From Suillus spraguei (lineage: Eukaryota > Basidiomycota > Agaricomycetes > Boletales > Suillaceae): a stretch of DNA of 64,000 nucleotides. Under the pieces are notes generated by a model that saw only the letters and a program-made list of their open reading frames with translations, ran no database searches and had not been told where the DNA came from. This document shows positions 24,925 through 37,400 of this stretch, one piece after another (position 1 is the stretch's first letter; the number at the start of each line of letters is the position of its first letter). The stretch is taken from positions 61,913-125,912 of the forward strand of contig JABCPU010000188.1 in NCBI GenBank assembly GCA_016800925.1, in the 5' to 3' direction. Both the position numbers and the translations under genes were made by a program.

Positions 24925-25789
24925 CCGTGAAAGAAGTATCAATAGCATTAATGAATATTGAGTTAGGAAGGAGTTGAATACTAGTATTGTCCTTTTGATG
25001 TTGTCATCTGGAAGGTGATCCGTTGAAACGAAGAAACTAGCACTGGCCTAAGTATAAGCGCAGCATTAATCCTACTAAAGGCGCGAGTGAGATGTTCGAC
25101 CCAAGAGGACTGCAGATAGAAGCAATTCCTTCTAAGTTAGTGTGAAGGAAACAATGAAGTACTAAAATGGCTGCAAGGATTCTGATTTCCGAGGTTAGCG
25201 GCGGTAGCGGTATGTCGGCGGTACTAGCGCAGTGTCAGTGGTAGGGCAACTTCCGTACAAGCGGGAACGCAGATGAGAGAGAAAGCGACCCAGCGAGATC
25301 ACTGGCCGCAGTCCGGTTATGAGTAGCGAAGTCGAAAGTCATGCGGTTCTTTGAGCGGTAAAGTTACCGGCGGTTAAATCAATGAGCGTGGTTCGAACGG
25401 AGAAGAGTTCAAATGCAAATAGATTGCGACTAGCGAGGTTTCTGATACTAAGTCCTAGTGAAGGGATGTAACGGGAAGTGAGTGACGGTATTTATGTTCA
25501 GTCCTTTTTAACATATGCGAGCGCGTACGAGATAACTATGCGAGTCCAGTTGTGAGAAAGAAAATAAACGGGGTACTTAATTATGAGGCACGCAGCATGC
25601 AGCGGCCCCTTGAGATATAAGGTAAATCCTGCCGTAGGTTTAGTAACGGCAGAAGCGAGGTAACTATGCATCAATGGATTCTAGATGGAATAGGACGGGA
25701 CATGAGGGCATTGGCACGAGGATCCGGTAAGGGTCTGCGGAAGAAGAACAGTTCCACGTTAGCGGAGCGAAAAGGCTATTTCATCGCTA
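24925..25789 (-). other. Integrase remnant and unassigned GC-rich block
   Basis: 24925-25050 still encodes NSIFINAIDTSFT of the integrase on the minus strand. From about 25050 to 25780 there is no readable integrase. Instead there are GCGGTA-rich stretches (25195-25240, 25350-25375) like those in the family A LTRs. It may be a further, decayed insertion or deeply mutated pol. No terminal repeats could be fixed. Confidence 0.4.
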
Positions 25790-27900
25790 TAAGGAAATCC
25801 TTTGGTTGCTGCTGCAGACATTAATGAGATGCTTGTCGAAAACAGGGTTTTGACGGTCAGTGTGACTTTTCTCGCTACACCGTTCTACGGGATAAGAGAT
25901 CTGGGATAATGAGTTCTTTTCCTGGTACATGTTGGATAAGGAGTTCGAACTGGGATAGGAAAGTTTGCCATCGAGCTTGGCGTCTATTGAGGTCTTGGAC
26001 GTCTCTGAAATATTTATGGTCAGTTTGTACGAGAACAGGGAAAGGGGAACCAAGGAGATAGTATCGCCAGGCTTTTAAGGCCCTGACAATAGCAAGCAGT
26101 TCTCGATCATAAATCTGATAGTTATGTTCAATGGGATTAAAGGATTGAGAAGGAAAGAACATGGGAGCCAATTTCCGTTATCGTCTTTCTGTAGGAGTAC
26201 GGCACCTGTGGCGTATAAGGAAGCATCAGTAGCGATAGCAAAGGGTGAATTCTTATCGGGTATTTGGAGAATAGGTGACGAGGTGAAAATATGCTTCAGC
26301 TTATTGAAAGCTTCCTCATGTTCAGGGGTCCATGAGAATTCAATATTTTTTTCATTAGATCTATTAAGGGTCGTGCGATGGATGAGTAATCGGCGATAAA
26401 TTGTCGGTAAAAGTTAGCAAATCCGAGGAATGATTGGACTTCTTTTACTTTTGTGGGAGTCTTCCATTCAGATATACCTTTAAGTTTTGCAGGGTCCATT
26501 GTGATAGAGCCAGGTTTGATGATCATTCCAAGATATTCAATATTGGTTAGTTGAAGGTGCATTTTTCGGGTTTAAGATGGAGGAGGTTATCGGTAATCTT
26601 TGAAGTACTTTATGAGTTCGTTCTTGATGCGTCTTGATGTCTCTAGAGAAGATTAGTATATCGTGCATGTAGATAATGATCCATCCTTCTTGGATTAAGT
26701 CTCCGAACAAGTCGTTCATCATAGACTGGAAGGTGGCAGGCGAATTACACATTCTGAAGAACATGACAGTGGGTTCAAAAAGTCCTCAGGAAGTAGCAAA
26801 GGCTGCCTTCCATTGATCTGATTCTCATACGTACATTATTGTATCCCCACCTAATGTCCATTTTGGTGAATACTTCAGTGTCCTTGAGTTTATCTATAAG
26901 ATCTGAAATTAGCGGTAATGGGTAGTTGTTTTTTACTGTGTGTTCATTGAGATAGCGATAATCTTGGCAGGGTCGGAGAGATCCATCCTTCTTGCTGACA
27001 AAGAAGAACGGAGATGATTGCAGAGATTCAGAAGGAATGATGGTACCTTTAGCGAGATGTTCATTTATGAGGTTGTTCATCGCCTGTTCTTCTTTGGCGT
27101 TAAGCAGATAGATTTTGCATTTCCGTGGTTCAAACAATTCTTCAAGGTCGATCTTGTGGTTGTATTTTTGTTCTGGGGGAAGAGTGCCGTTAGCTACATC
27201 ACCAAATACATCTTTATATTGTTGGAACTCTTCGGGAACGAGTTCTTCAAACGTTTTCTTGGGTTTAGCAGCATCTTGGGCTAGGGTCTGTGAGATGTTG
27301 TCAGTTTTACGGATTGTGGTATAGAATTTGTCATTGTCATTGTCGATTGGATCTAAAAGTCGTGGGAGAATTTTGTTAGCAGGGTCCCATTCATCTTCTA
27401 GTCCTTCAGATGCATCAAAGAATACTTCCTCATCTTCTTCTACTTCTTCTATGGTTGCTTTCTTCAGGGTATGCTCCCTTAGTCGGACTTCTTGAGTTGT
27501 CCAATCAATATCTGGGTTTTCTTTCTTTAGCCAAGTCATTCCTAGGATAGCGTCTTCTCCTCCTAGAGAGGTTACGAAGAAACGCTTCCTCATGGGAATT
27601 TCTCTGATTAAAAAGGAAAGGTCACAGTACCGTGAGATTCTTCTGGCTTTGTTTAATGTGCCATCTACATTCGTACTGGTATTGGAGTTTCGAGTTTATG
27701 TACAAATAGAGTTTTGATGTATAAATTTCTCATTGATAAACTCTCCTTCTGCGCCACAATCAATGAGTGTGGTGGCTACAGTGGTTTTGTCGGTCTTAGT
27801 GGATCTAATGGTAAGCGGAACACGAATAGAATTAGCATCACCAATAGATTGTACTAATAGTCTGATTCTGGGAGTTTCTGACAATGTGGCAGGTTCCCCT
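25790..27900 (-). pseudogene. Pol of Ty3 element 1: protease, RT, RNase H
   Basis: The protease lies at 27696-27884 (TTLIDCGAEGEFINEKF), then GGEDAILGMTWLKKENPD. RT follows at 26540-27300 with KKDGSLRPCQDYRYLN, NNYPLPLISDLIDKL and VFTKMDIRWGYNNV, then a frame change at about 26775 and ATFQSMMNDLFGDLI. The catalytic box reads YMHD instead of Y-x-D-D. Next come VQSFLGFANFYRQFI and an RNase H with [24 protein letters not shown] and a tail near 25880. At least three frameshifts are needed, so the enzyme is dead. Confidence 0.85.
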
Positions 27901-27951
27901 AAGAAAAATCCTCTTCATCGCTTCTTTCCTCCTTCTTGGGCACCTTCTTCT

Positions 27952-28770
27952 TCATTTGGCATGCCTTAAACATTTTCCATTCAAGGAATTCCTTGTAGTC
28001 ATATCAGATGATTCCTTGACTACCTTTCTAGTATTGGTCATAACCGTAGGATGGTTAGGGCAATCTTTAGCAAGCCCCTTCTTGCCGCATTTGAAGCAGA
28101 GGCCGCCTTTGTGCCTATGCTCCTGCTCTTGCGGAGTTAGATAAGTCTTTGTAACCTGCTTCTCACCTTTGTCTTCATCATCTAGTTCCACCCTATCTAT
28201 ATCCATAGCATAGGGGTCTTTTGCCTTGGTAAAGGAAGGTGGAGCTAACAAGCTCTTATGCACTTCTACGTCAAGGGCTTTATCGAGCCATCTGTCACAA
28301 GTGGTGGGAAGAGTTTCGAAAGCTAAGATAGCGGAGACGATCTCACACTTTAGTCCATTTCTAAAGAACATAATCATGGTGTTCTCTTCTTCAATGCCGG
28401 TATCAGCTAGTATGGTTCTAAAGATGGAGGCGTATGCAGCTACACTTCCTGTCTGTTTCAGGGAGGAGATTCTTCTGATTGTGGTTTGTTCAACATTCTT
28501 GGGATAGAACATAGCTTCAAATTGCTTGGCTAGTTCTTTGAAGGTTCCATAGTTTTTGGCGGCGACAGCTGTCTTCAACTGACCTTCGGCCCACTTGGCC
28601 ACTTCTCCTTTCGTCAATCTACTTAAGAAGAAGATGACCTTCCTCTTATCGTTGTTGTATATGCCATCATTCATGCTCATATAGGCATCCATCTGAAGGG
28701 ACCAGCCTTGAGCTGTGCGAGTATCGCCATTGAAAATGGCAGGAGCGGTACTGATTTCTTTGGTGGACAT
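27952..28770 (-). pseudogene. Gag of Ty3 element 1
   Basis: The 272-residue frame from MSTKEISTAPAIFNGD shows GWSLQMDAYM, KGEVAKWAEGQLKT and FKELAKQFEAMFYP, which is the Ty3 capsid pattern. The zinc knuckle reads CFKCGKKGLAKDC; the histidine expected between G and L is absent (one residue shorter than C-x2-C-x4-H-x4-C). The same frame is open upstream to about 29020 (VPPGFTWSETEQAFLKAD), where a TAG lies, so the original start is lost. It is cut off from pol by a stop. Confidence 0.82.
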
Positions 28771-29056
28771 TTCGTCAGCGTCCTCAAATGTTTTGGGTTC
28801 TTCGGGTTCTGGTTCGGGAATAGGTTCGTATTCTTTGGAGAAGAAGTTCCAATGATGGTTGGGGGGAGTGATGGAGTCTAAATGGGTTCTCCAACTAGCA
28901 AGAGTATGGTAGTTCCCTTGGTCGTCTGCTTTTAGAAAAGCTTGTTCTGTTTCGCTCCAGGTGAAGCCTGGAGGTACTGGGGTCTGGTTCGTAATGGTGT
29001 CGGGTTCTGGGCACCTGTTCTAGGGAATGGTGCAGATAAAGAGTAACTTGACCTTT

Positions 29057-29364
29057 TGTTACACTCGGCATTATACAAACGTCTTAGTAATCAAAAGTTC
29101 AAAGTCTAGCGTTCTCCTTAGAACGAGTTGTTCAAGTAAAGCAGTAGATTGCAGGCCCTGGTCTGTGTAGGTCAAGTCAAAGAAATAGGAACTCGGGATG
29201 GTATCTGAATATATAGGTAATGGGAGTGGAGATAGAATATTGGAGTGGAGATAGAATGTTGGAGCAGAGATTAAATAATGAAGAACCAATGGGAAAAAGA
29301 TAAAGGAATTGTACAATAGAATGTTATGGAATGTAATAGAATGAGTAAAAATAGAACTGTAACA
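29057..29364 (-). repeat. LTR of Ty3 element 1 (5')
   Basis: 308 bp, TGTTAC to GTAACA, followed by the target duplication ATTTG at 29365-29369. See the partner at 23011. Confidence 0.92.
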
Positions 29365-29770
29365 ATTTGCTACAAAAGGTGTTAATTAATGGTGTGTCAT
29401 AACTCTAGATTCAGGTATGAAATAGGGTGCAGAGGAGGGAGGTTGACTGTGCTGGAATCTCTCAGGATGAGATGGTCCTGTGAGTGACTGGGGAAACAGT
29501 AAGGGATAAAATATATTGAATTCCTGCAATTGAGGAAGTGGATGGATGCCGCTATTGGCATCACTGGCAGATGGTCCGCTGGAGCTAGACAATGGCCCAG
29601 AGCCTGGCAGTATTGTGTCTTAAGTTAGCGACTGAGAATGTAATAGTCAGCAGTGACATACCTGGTCCATAAAGGTAGTCTGATGGTTCAGTTACATTGA
29701 GAAATTCCTGTAGTGGATCATCATAATGAGATCCTGCTTGATTGGTTAGTGACCCAGTAAGTAAATAATG

Positions 29771-30577
29771 TTGGCTGAAGGACTAACTGCTAGTGCAAAA
29801 ATCAGTTCTTGCAACTCCATCATGATATGATGCTGGGGGCCCTAAATCCAACTGGTCACTTAGTTGATTGGAAAAAAGAAATATTGGTCTTCCAGCAGCT
29901 GCATATAATGCTGAAAGTATAGAGCAGGGGGAAGGTGGAGGATACCAGGAGCATAGTAAGCGCAAGTGCAAGAAGTGGTACTTATAACTCCAACAAACTT
30001 GCACAAACCAACAAATCATTGCTCCTCGAGGCAGGTGATTAACATTGTGCAGAAGGTGTAATAGGAACTGCAAATTGTTAGCCTATCTGTGAAACTGAAA
30101 ATGAATTGAACTGTGATCATTCATACTTACATGTCATGATGATTGTGATGACACTGCATCAATGCCAAATCAGCTAATCTATGGTGTAATTCAGACAGCA
30201 GTGGTCACATAAAATGATAGAAGAAGAACAATGATTAGTGTGAAACTGAATTATGTGAAGATCAAACTGTTTGAGCATGCCCATGTAACATGCGGTGATA
30301 ACTCTAGATGAATATAGGAGCAATTTTATGTTGACAAATTTGGAACATTGACAAATATAGGAGCTTTGACATATATAGGAGCATCAACAAATATATGGAG
30401 TGTGTGATACTGGTAGATGCTTGATGGCAGGCATGTAACAGCTGTAGATCAGTGTGAAATTGAACATCCATTCTGAACTCAGAGGACTGGCCACTGGTTG
30501 GTGGTAGTTGATAGGCAAAAATTGATACACAGTAAAAGTCTCTAGTACAACATGTATAGCTACTATAGGTGAAACAC
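29771..30577. other. Unassigned, possible upstream exons of gene X
   Basis: The minus-strand frame 29783-30073 contains FSNQLSDQLDLGPPASYHDG, which could be a further exon of gene X, but I cannot place splice sites with confidence. 30180-30570 holds short AT-rich sequence with repeated phrases such as ATATAGGAGC (30355-30385). Confidence 0.3.
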
Positions 30578-31566
30578 TGTGACGAACATATTGACACTGA
30601 CCATGAAACCCTAACTTTTGACACATGTCTCAATGTCTATAGATGCAGCCATTGCGTCTCTATGGCCATCTTGCCCCTTTTGTACTTCCTGGCAGCATCT
30701 CACACTTACTACATACTATACTGACTCACCGGTCCATGTTTCTCGAGCCAATGTCCATCCATGTTCTTGCCTTGTCCACATAGCTCCATTTGGTGTGTAG
30801 TTTGTACATGTTTGCCTATCACTGATTCCACTGCATGTCTTATTACATGTTGCCTCATGCCGCAGCTGCCTGTAGTATCATTACATACTGGTGGCAACCA
30901 CACTTGCATGCTACTGAGCTTGCCTGTGCATTCCAGTTACATATGATATAGGATAAAAGACTTGATAGCCTGCACATATTATTTACCTTTGGTGTCACCC
31001 CCAGTATACCTTTGCATCACCATTTAGTATCTACTTTTGGTTAGGCTTATTTTCTAGCTCTGGAACCACCCAGCAGTAGAAGTAGTCTTTTATTACCATT
31101 TCCACTCATTAATTGATATCGCTTATTCACCGCTACTGCTGGCATACCACTAAGCTATTGACCCCTATTTGACTTGACTTTGCACCAACTGCTACTCTAC
31201 CACTGAAAGTACTGCAGTTGACTTTATTGTTTCTTCTTTGCCGCTTGTACTGGAACACTACCACAGACTTTACCCCTCATTGTTGCTTGCTCATTGCTAC
31301 TTGCTGGCACTGTTATTGTCACCACTATCACTGCTATCAACCACGCTAGTTCTGGCAGTATCATCACTGACTGCAGCAACTTACTGCTGACCACAGCACC
31401 ACTCTTGCACCTTGGTTCAGCATTACCTTGACTATACTAACAGGCATCCCCCTTTAGGGTCGAACATTCTTGCCTTTGCAAGTGAAGCAGACTAGGAGGA
31501 GCGCAAGACTCACATACTAGCTTAGGCTGTGGTTTACTATAGCCCAGGCTAGGTTGTATCTTTACA
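30578..31566 (+). mobile_element. Solo LTR, family A
   Basis: 989 bp, starting TGTGACGAACATATTGACAC and ending GTTGTATCTTTACA. It shares with the other copies the lines GGCATCCCCCTTTAGGGTCG (31443-31462) and CAAGTGAAGCAGACTAG. No internal coding region and no clear target duplication. Confidence 0.8.
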
Positions 31567-31942
31567 ATGTGAAGCATAATAATTGAAAGTTTGAATTACA
31601 GTCAATAATTAAATTGATTGATCATGACACAAGGATTTCACGAAACCTCATGGTCTGGCATGGAGCAATGAAATCATGACAGGTCTGAACCTGAGTGAAC
31701 AATGAATTGTATCTGCTGGTTCATAGGTTTATCAGTGTGGTAAAACTTAACATATATGAGGATTTCACATACCACATGAGGCAAACTTTCTTTAGCCATC
31801 TGACTCTTCAGGGTCTGAATCTCTACCTGAATTGTCAAGGTCTGGATCCAACATGCATGTCCTATCATCTGATCCATAGGTCCCCTACTATCAACCTCAC
31901 CAAGGCAGGGGATTCCACTAGGCTTTAGCAGAAATCCTCTGC
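31567..31942. other. Fragment of host sequence between two LTRs
   Basis: The minus-strand frame at 31674-31991 contains TLTIQVEIQTLKSQMAKESL, which looks like a short coiled coil. It may be a remote exon of a broken gene. No family is recognised. Confidence 0.25.
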
Positions 31943-32282
31943 TGTGATGAAAATACTCATGCTGACCGTGAAATACTGACTTTTGACACATGTCTTAATG
32001 CTCATAGATGCAGCCATCACTTCTCTATGGCCATATTACCCCATTCATACTTGCTGGTGGTATTATACACTTAACGCATACCATACTGATCCACTGGTCC
32101 ACAAGCCAATGTCCATCCATGTCCTTGCCTTGTCCGTCTAGCTCCATTTGGTGCATAGTATACATATTTTCACCAATCACTGATTCTATGGCAAGCCTTA
32201 TTACATGTTGCCTCATGCTGCAGCCTCATGTAGCATTATTATATACTGGTGGTAGTCTCGCTTACTTGCTACTGATATTATC
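31943..32282 (+). mobile_element. Solo LTR, family A, 5' part (continues at 40203-40410)
   Basis: It begins TGTGATGAAAATACTCATGC and follows the family A sequence until the Ty3 element 2 insertion at 32283. The family A sequence resumes at 40203 (TTATCTGAGCATCC) and fades at about 40410, where a different sequence starts. The copy was therefore already present when Ty3 element 2 inserted. Confidence 0.78.
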
Positions 32283-33083
32283 TGTCATATACCATACTTC
32301 TAATCTCAGATCCGACCATATCCGATCAGATCCGATCAATTCCATATCCGTCCGGTCCACAGATCCTGCCCGGACCACCCATCCGAATGTGCTCACTTCT
32401 CGCACCTTAACTCCCTTGTGTATATCTGTGTCTATCTCCTTTCGTCATTCCTCCTGTTTCCGGTATTCCGGCTGTGTATATTTCCGTCCTGTGTTACTGA
32501 TCCGTTTCCTGTGTTCATTTCCGATTCATGCTTACTGATCCGCTGTGCATTAACTAATAGACTTCCGTTACACTTCATACATAGCCCTCGGTCCCGGACT
32601 TGCTGATTATCCGTCTTAGATACTTACAGTATATAAACCACTTGTAGATCTCCTTAGAACCTTAGTTCGAATATCATCTTAGTCCTTAGAACCTTAGTTC
32701 GAATATCATCTTAGATTCTACTCATTCTGCCTCCTCCGACCTTAAGCCACTTTCCGCTTTAGGTCACCTTCCAAGACTTAGGATTGATTCCTATAGTCTA
32801 TATCTCCAACTCTATCTTCGGATAGTCTATCTCTGTTGGTTTCTAGTTAGGAACTTGTTCCGAAACTAGCCTTAATCTCTGTCCTCTCCTTACGTTCCGA
32901 ATAACCTTCGGACGTATCATATCCGACACCTTCGGACACCCGGATCCGTCACACAACTCCTTCCGGGTCTTTGGATGAATAACTCCTCCCTGAAATAAGG
33001 GGCATTACTCGAGAAAGGGGCACAGTGCACGAACTGAGGCCAAAGCCCTTCGGATCTCTCTACCCTTGAGTACAGTCTTAACA
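32283..33083 (+). repeat. 5' LTR of Ty3 element 2
   Basis: 801 bp. It has a 26-nt insertion near 32325 and a 32-nt tandem duplication (TCCTTAGAACCTTAGTTCGA... repeated near 32650-32715) relative to the 3' LTR. Otherwise it differs by nine substitutions, all at CpG. A TATA-like TATATAAACC lies at 32631-32640. Confidence 0.95.
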
Positions 33084-33133
33084 GTATATTCGAACTCAAA
33101 CCTTTCCGAGTAACTTTTAAACCATCCCATATC

Positions 33134-34426
33134 ATGCCTCCCCGTAAAACTCAAAACACTCTTCGAGGAGCCGGACTTGGTCCGATCCAACGAGATCCCA
33201 CACCCATCGTCCAAACATTCACCAGTTTCTCTCAACGCCGCGCAAGCATGAGCGACATAGGCCAAAGTATTTCTGCTCGACAAGTCAGACCGGATCCGAT
33301 AACACCAACTCGGAAACCGGATAACCCAGACTCCAACTCGCGCCCAACCATTCGCTTTGATGATGAGCTGCGCAGTAACCCACCAGATGATGAAGTTGAT
33401 GATCCGGACAATGAGGACCTGGATGACGAAGAAGATAAAATCCACCTGAGCCCTCAGGACCGGGTCCTAGCCCAACTATCCATAGCCATTAACCACCTCG
33501 CTCGCAGTAGCCGTCGCACCCCCACCTTGGATGATAGCAAAGTCAAAATCCGTGAGCCAGATACCTTCGATGGGTCTGATCCTCGCAAGCTCCGGGCATT
33601 CTTCGTCCAATGTGAGCTCAACTTCCAGAGCAAACCTAGCGCTTTCCGTTCCGGACGCGCTAAAGTCAATTTCGCCCAATCCTACCTTAAGGGTATGGCT
33701 CTCGAGTGGTTTGAACCGGACCTCCTTTCGGACGGATATAGCAACCGTCCGGACTGGATGGATGACTACTCCGAGTTCATGCTCGAGCTCCAAACCAATT
33801 TCGGACCACACGATCCCTCCGGAGATGCAGAGATGCAGTTGGAACAACTCCACATGCGTGACGGACAACGGATCAACAAGTACGTTGTAGAATTCCAGCG
33901 ACTTGCCTCCCAAGTACGCGAATGGGGAGACGGAGCCCTATGACGCCAATTCTACAATGGACTTCCGGCCCGAATCAAAGATGAGATTAGTCGCATGGGT
34001 AAGCCCACTACCCTTTCGGAGTTCAAGACTCTCGCCCAGACCATCGACGCCCGTTACTGGGAACGGAGGGGCGAAGTCACCCGAGAAAGTAGAACCACCT
34101 CTTCCAATCCTCCCAGGCAGTCAACATCCGACCGGACGAACTCCAACTCATCCGGATCCGATACACCCAAATTCAATAAACCCACATCCTCCACAACATC
34201 CTCTGCCCCGAAAGTTTCGGATCTCCCTAGCGTTGTTGGTGCGGATGGAAAGCTAACCACCCAGGAGCGTCAGAGACGTATTGACAAAAGGCTTTGTATG
34301 TTCTGCGGCGGACCTGGTCACACTGCCCGGGAATGCACCAAATCCACTTCGCGCGCTGCCAAAGGCCGCGCTGCTGTGCTCACTCCGGAAATGGAACCGG
34401 AAGCCTCGGATGAGGCAAAAAATTAG
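33134..34426 (+). pseudogene. Gag of Ty3 element 2, one nonsense codon
   Basis: The start MPPRKTQNTLRGAGLGPIQR begins an acidic N-terminal region (DDEVDDPDNEDLDDEEDK). Capsid motifs follow (PDTFDGSDPRKLRAFFVQCE, FAQSYLKGMALEWFEPDL, YVVEFQRLASQV). A TGA at 33941-33943 interrupts the frame, which continues without shift (RQFYNGLPARIKDEIS) to an intact zinc knuckle CMFCGGPGHTAREC at about residue 395. The frame ends in a TAG at 34424-34426. The TGA sits where an Arg codon CGA would give ALRRQFYNG. Gag packages the element RNA. Reading through the TGA gives 429 codons. Confidence 0.9.
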
Positions 34427-34479
34427 TCTGCGACCCTCCTGACTCCATACGGGATGAGGGTCGCATTGGCCCAACCCGT

Positions 34480-37400
34480 GCAACGGAACTACGACTCAAC
34501 GCTGTAACTCTTCCTGATCCGAACTCTCTGTGTCCATATGTCTCTCTTCCATCTTTCTCCAATATATCTGACTTTCCGGCCCTCATAGACTGTGGTTCCT
34601 CCCACTGCTTCATAGACACTGATTTCGTCCGAGAACATAAAATTCCTACCTATCAGATTCCTCCGCTTCCACTCCGTTTATTTGATGGTACATGCAATAA
34701 CAATATTGTCGAAGCCATAAACTTATCTGTCTGATTCTCCTCCGGTGTAATCACTTCCGACACGTTCTACGTCACCCCTTTGGATTCCTCATGTTATATC
34801 GTTCTCGGATATAGCTGGCTCACCCGACACAATCCGTTGATTGACTGGGTATTGGGCAGCATCAAGTTCCGAACTACTGAACAGGGAGTGCCATTAACCC
34901 CATCCGCATCACCGCTACCTCCGGACACACCGTCCATGGCAGGAAAATCCAATCCGACATCTCTGTTACCTTCGGGTATTCCACCCAAGGAAGATTCCTC
35001 CCCTCCAATATCTCCATCGCCTCAGAGCACCCCATCCGTGGCAGAGACTCCGCCTCTGACCAAATCCGAACCCTCCACTGGTACTCCAGTCCCTAACATA
35101 TCGTTGATAAATGCAGTGGCCTTTTGCCGTGCCTGCAAGTTAGAAGGATCTACTCAGTTCAGCATCTACCTCCGTCCCTCCAAAGTAAACCTTCGATCCG
35201 CATCTGTATCATCCAATCCTCCAGACCTCTCCAGAATCCCTTCCGATTACCACGAATTTGTGGATGTCTTTGACAAAGGCAAAGCCGGACAACTTCCCCC
35301 ACATCGACCCTACGATCTCAAGATTGAGTTGGAAGAAGGGGCTAGTCCGCCTCTCGGAACCATATACTCTCTTTCTCCTGTAGAGCTTGAGGCCCTCCGG
35401 AAGTTCCTTGATGAAAACATCTCGTCTGGACTCCTCCGCTCCTCATCTTCTCCCCACAGAGCCCCCATCCTATTTGTCAAAAAGAAGGATGGATCCCTCC
35501 GCCTTTGTGTGGATTTCCGCGGCCTTAACCACATCACCAAGAAAGACCGATATCCGTTACCCCTCATTGCCGACCTTCTAGACTCCCCGAGCCGCGCTAA
35601 AGTTTATACCAAAATTGATCTCCGATCTGCATATCGCCTCGTCCGGATAACAGAAGGAGACGAGTGGAAGACTTCCTTCCATACGCGCTATGGCTCCTAT
35701 GAATGGTTGGTGATGCCGGAAGGCCTCACAAATGCTCCGGCAGCTTTCCAGCGCTTTGTCAATAGTGTGTTTGCCGATATGCTGGACGTATGTGTTGTTG
35801 TATATCTGGATGACATCCTTATCTATTCCCAAGACCTTGCAAGTCATAAGGAACATGTTCGAGAAGTTCTACAACATCTCCGTAAACACCGACTATATGC
35901 CAAACCTGAGAAATGCGAATTCCATTCATCCTCCGTCGAATATCTTGGTTACCTCCTATCTCCGGATGGCTTGACAATGTCGTCCGAGAAAATCCAGTCT
36001 ATCATAGACTGGCCAGAACCTCAGAAAGTCAAGGACATCCAATCTTTCCTCGGATTTGCTAATTTCTATCGTCGTTTCATCTTCAACTACTCGGATATCA
36101 TGGTTCCCCTTACTCGACTCACTCGCAAGGGCGTCACTTGGGACTTTTCCGAGGAATGCCGGAAATCATTTAACGCACTCAAGAAAGCCTTCACGTCCGC
36201 TCTGGTGCTAACGCATTGGATTCCAAATGTTCCTATAGTTGTGGAAACTGATGCCTCGGATTATGCTATCGCTGGAATACTATCCATTGTGTGCCCAGAC
36301 TCGGAACTTCGTCCGGTGGCATTTTACTCCGGGACACTGTCCGGTGCAGAACTCAACTATGATGTCCATGATAAGGAACTACTAGCCATCTATGCTGCAT
36401 TCTGAACCTGGCGCCATTACCTAGAAGGCTCGTCCGAGCCTATAGATGTTGTCACGGACCACAAAAACCTTGAGTATTTCTCTACCACCAAGCTGCTATC
36501 CCGTCGTCAGGCCCACTGGTCCGAGTTCCTTCATCAGTTCAACCTCGTTATCCGTTACCATCCTGGAAGACTCGGAGTCAAGCCAGACTCCCTCACTAGA
36601 CAATGGGACGTCTACCCTAAAGAGGGGGATAAGGACTACGCTCAGATTAACCCTCACAACCTCCGTCCAATATTTGCATCGGAACAATTAGCTTCGTCCC
36701 TACGAGCTTCCATTCTAGCAACTCCAGTCCTTAGAGCAGCTGTTCTTATGGACACCGAACACCTCCGGAAAGACATTCTGATAGCACTCCCTAATGACCC
36801 CATTGCACAAACACATTTTCCGGTTCCTTCAGATCCAGATGGACAATAGACGATGGTGGATTCCTTTGTTGTGACAACCGCATCTACGTTCCGGATACCA
36901 ATGATCTACGACTTCGCATCCTCCGGAATTGCCATGACCACCCCCTATCCGGACATTTTGGACAGAATCGTACTCTTGAGCTCATCTGACACAACTATAC
37001 CTGGCCCGGAGTACGAGCCTTTGTCAAAGAGTATGTCAGATCCTGCACATCCTGCGCCCGAGCCAAAGTTCCGAGACATAAGCCCTATGGACTACTCAAG
37101 CAACTTCCCGTCCCAGAAAAACCATGGAATTCCATCTCTATGGATTTCATTGAACAACTTCCGGACTCATCCAGCTTTACAGCCATCCTCGTCATCATAG
37201 ATCGCCTATCCAAGCAAGCCATATTCGTCCCGACCCACGACACCATTACTTCTCCTGATCTTGCCCGCCTATTTCTCCTCCATGTCTTCTCTAAGCATGG
37301 AGTCCCATCCCATGTAACCTTGGATAGAGGAACAGAGTTCGTATCCCACTTCTTCCGTTCCTTAGGAAAGGCATTGGACATGGTCCTACACTTCACATCC

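Larger units (their letters stand above)
23011..29364 (-). mobile_element. Ty3/gypsy retrotransposon 1 (decayed, chromodomain type)
   Basis: The LTRs are 23011-23300 (3', relative to the minus strand) and 29057-29364 (5'); both begin TGTTAC and end GTAACA. The 5-bp target duplication ATTTG is at 23006-23010 and 29365-29369. A polypurine tract AAAATGGGGGTAA abuts the 3' LTR. The order gag, protease, RT, RNase H, integrase and chromodomain on the minus strand is that of chromoviruses. Gag and pol carry frameshifts and altered active sites, and a 963-bp LTR of another family sits inside the integrase. Not mobile on its own. Confidence 0.93.
21958..29770 (-). pseudogene. Unnamed gene X, split by a Ty3 element
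   Basis: Exons on the minus strand are about 29655-29765 (DPLQEFLNVTEPSDYLYGP), 29370-29630 (a Ser/Pro-rich stretch with LPQLQEFNIFYPLLFPQS), 22607-23010 (NPFNTSQPVMITMASVTL, then Thr/Pro-rich sequence and KQKITWFLLTSPAMATTDD), 22367-22600 and 21958-22341 (GVLDHPFILNIVVYIVWC, ending ITPALGF). A GT-AG intron after YLYGP reads well. The 6.35-kb Ty3 element 23011-29364 lies inside an exon, right after an intron acceptor. The layout, a low-complexity N-terminus and helical C-terminus, resembles basidiomycete hypothetical families of transposon-rich regions. I cannot assign a function. Apart from the insertion, the exons show few breaks. Confidence 0.5.

Noticed and set aside
33005..33445. A 146-codon minus-strand frame opposite gag of Ty3 element 2
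   Set aside because: It mirrors the real gag frame and has no family features; the LTR and gag reading on the plus strand explain the sequence.
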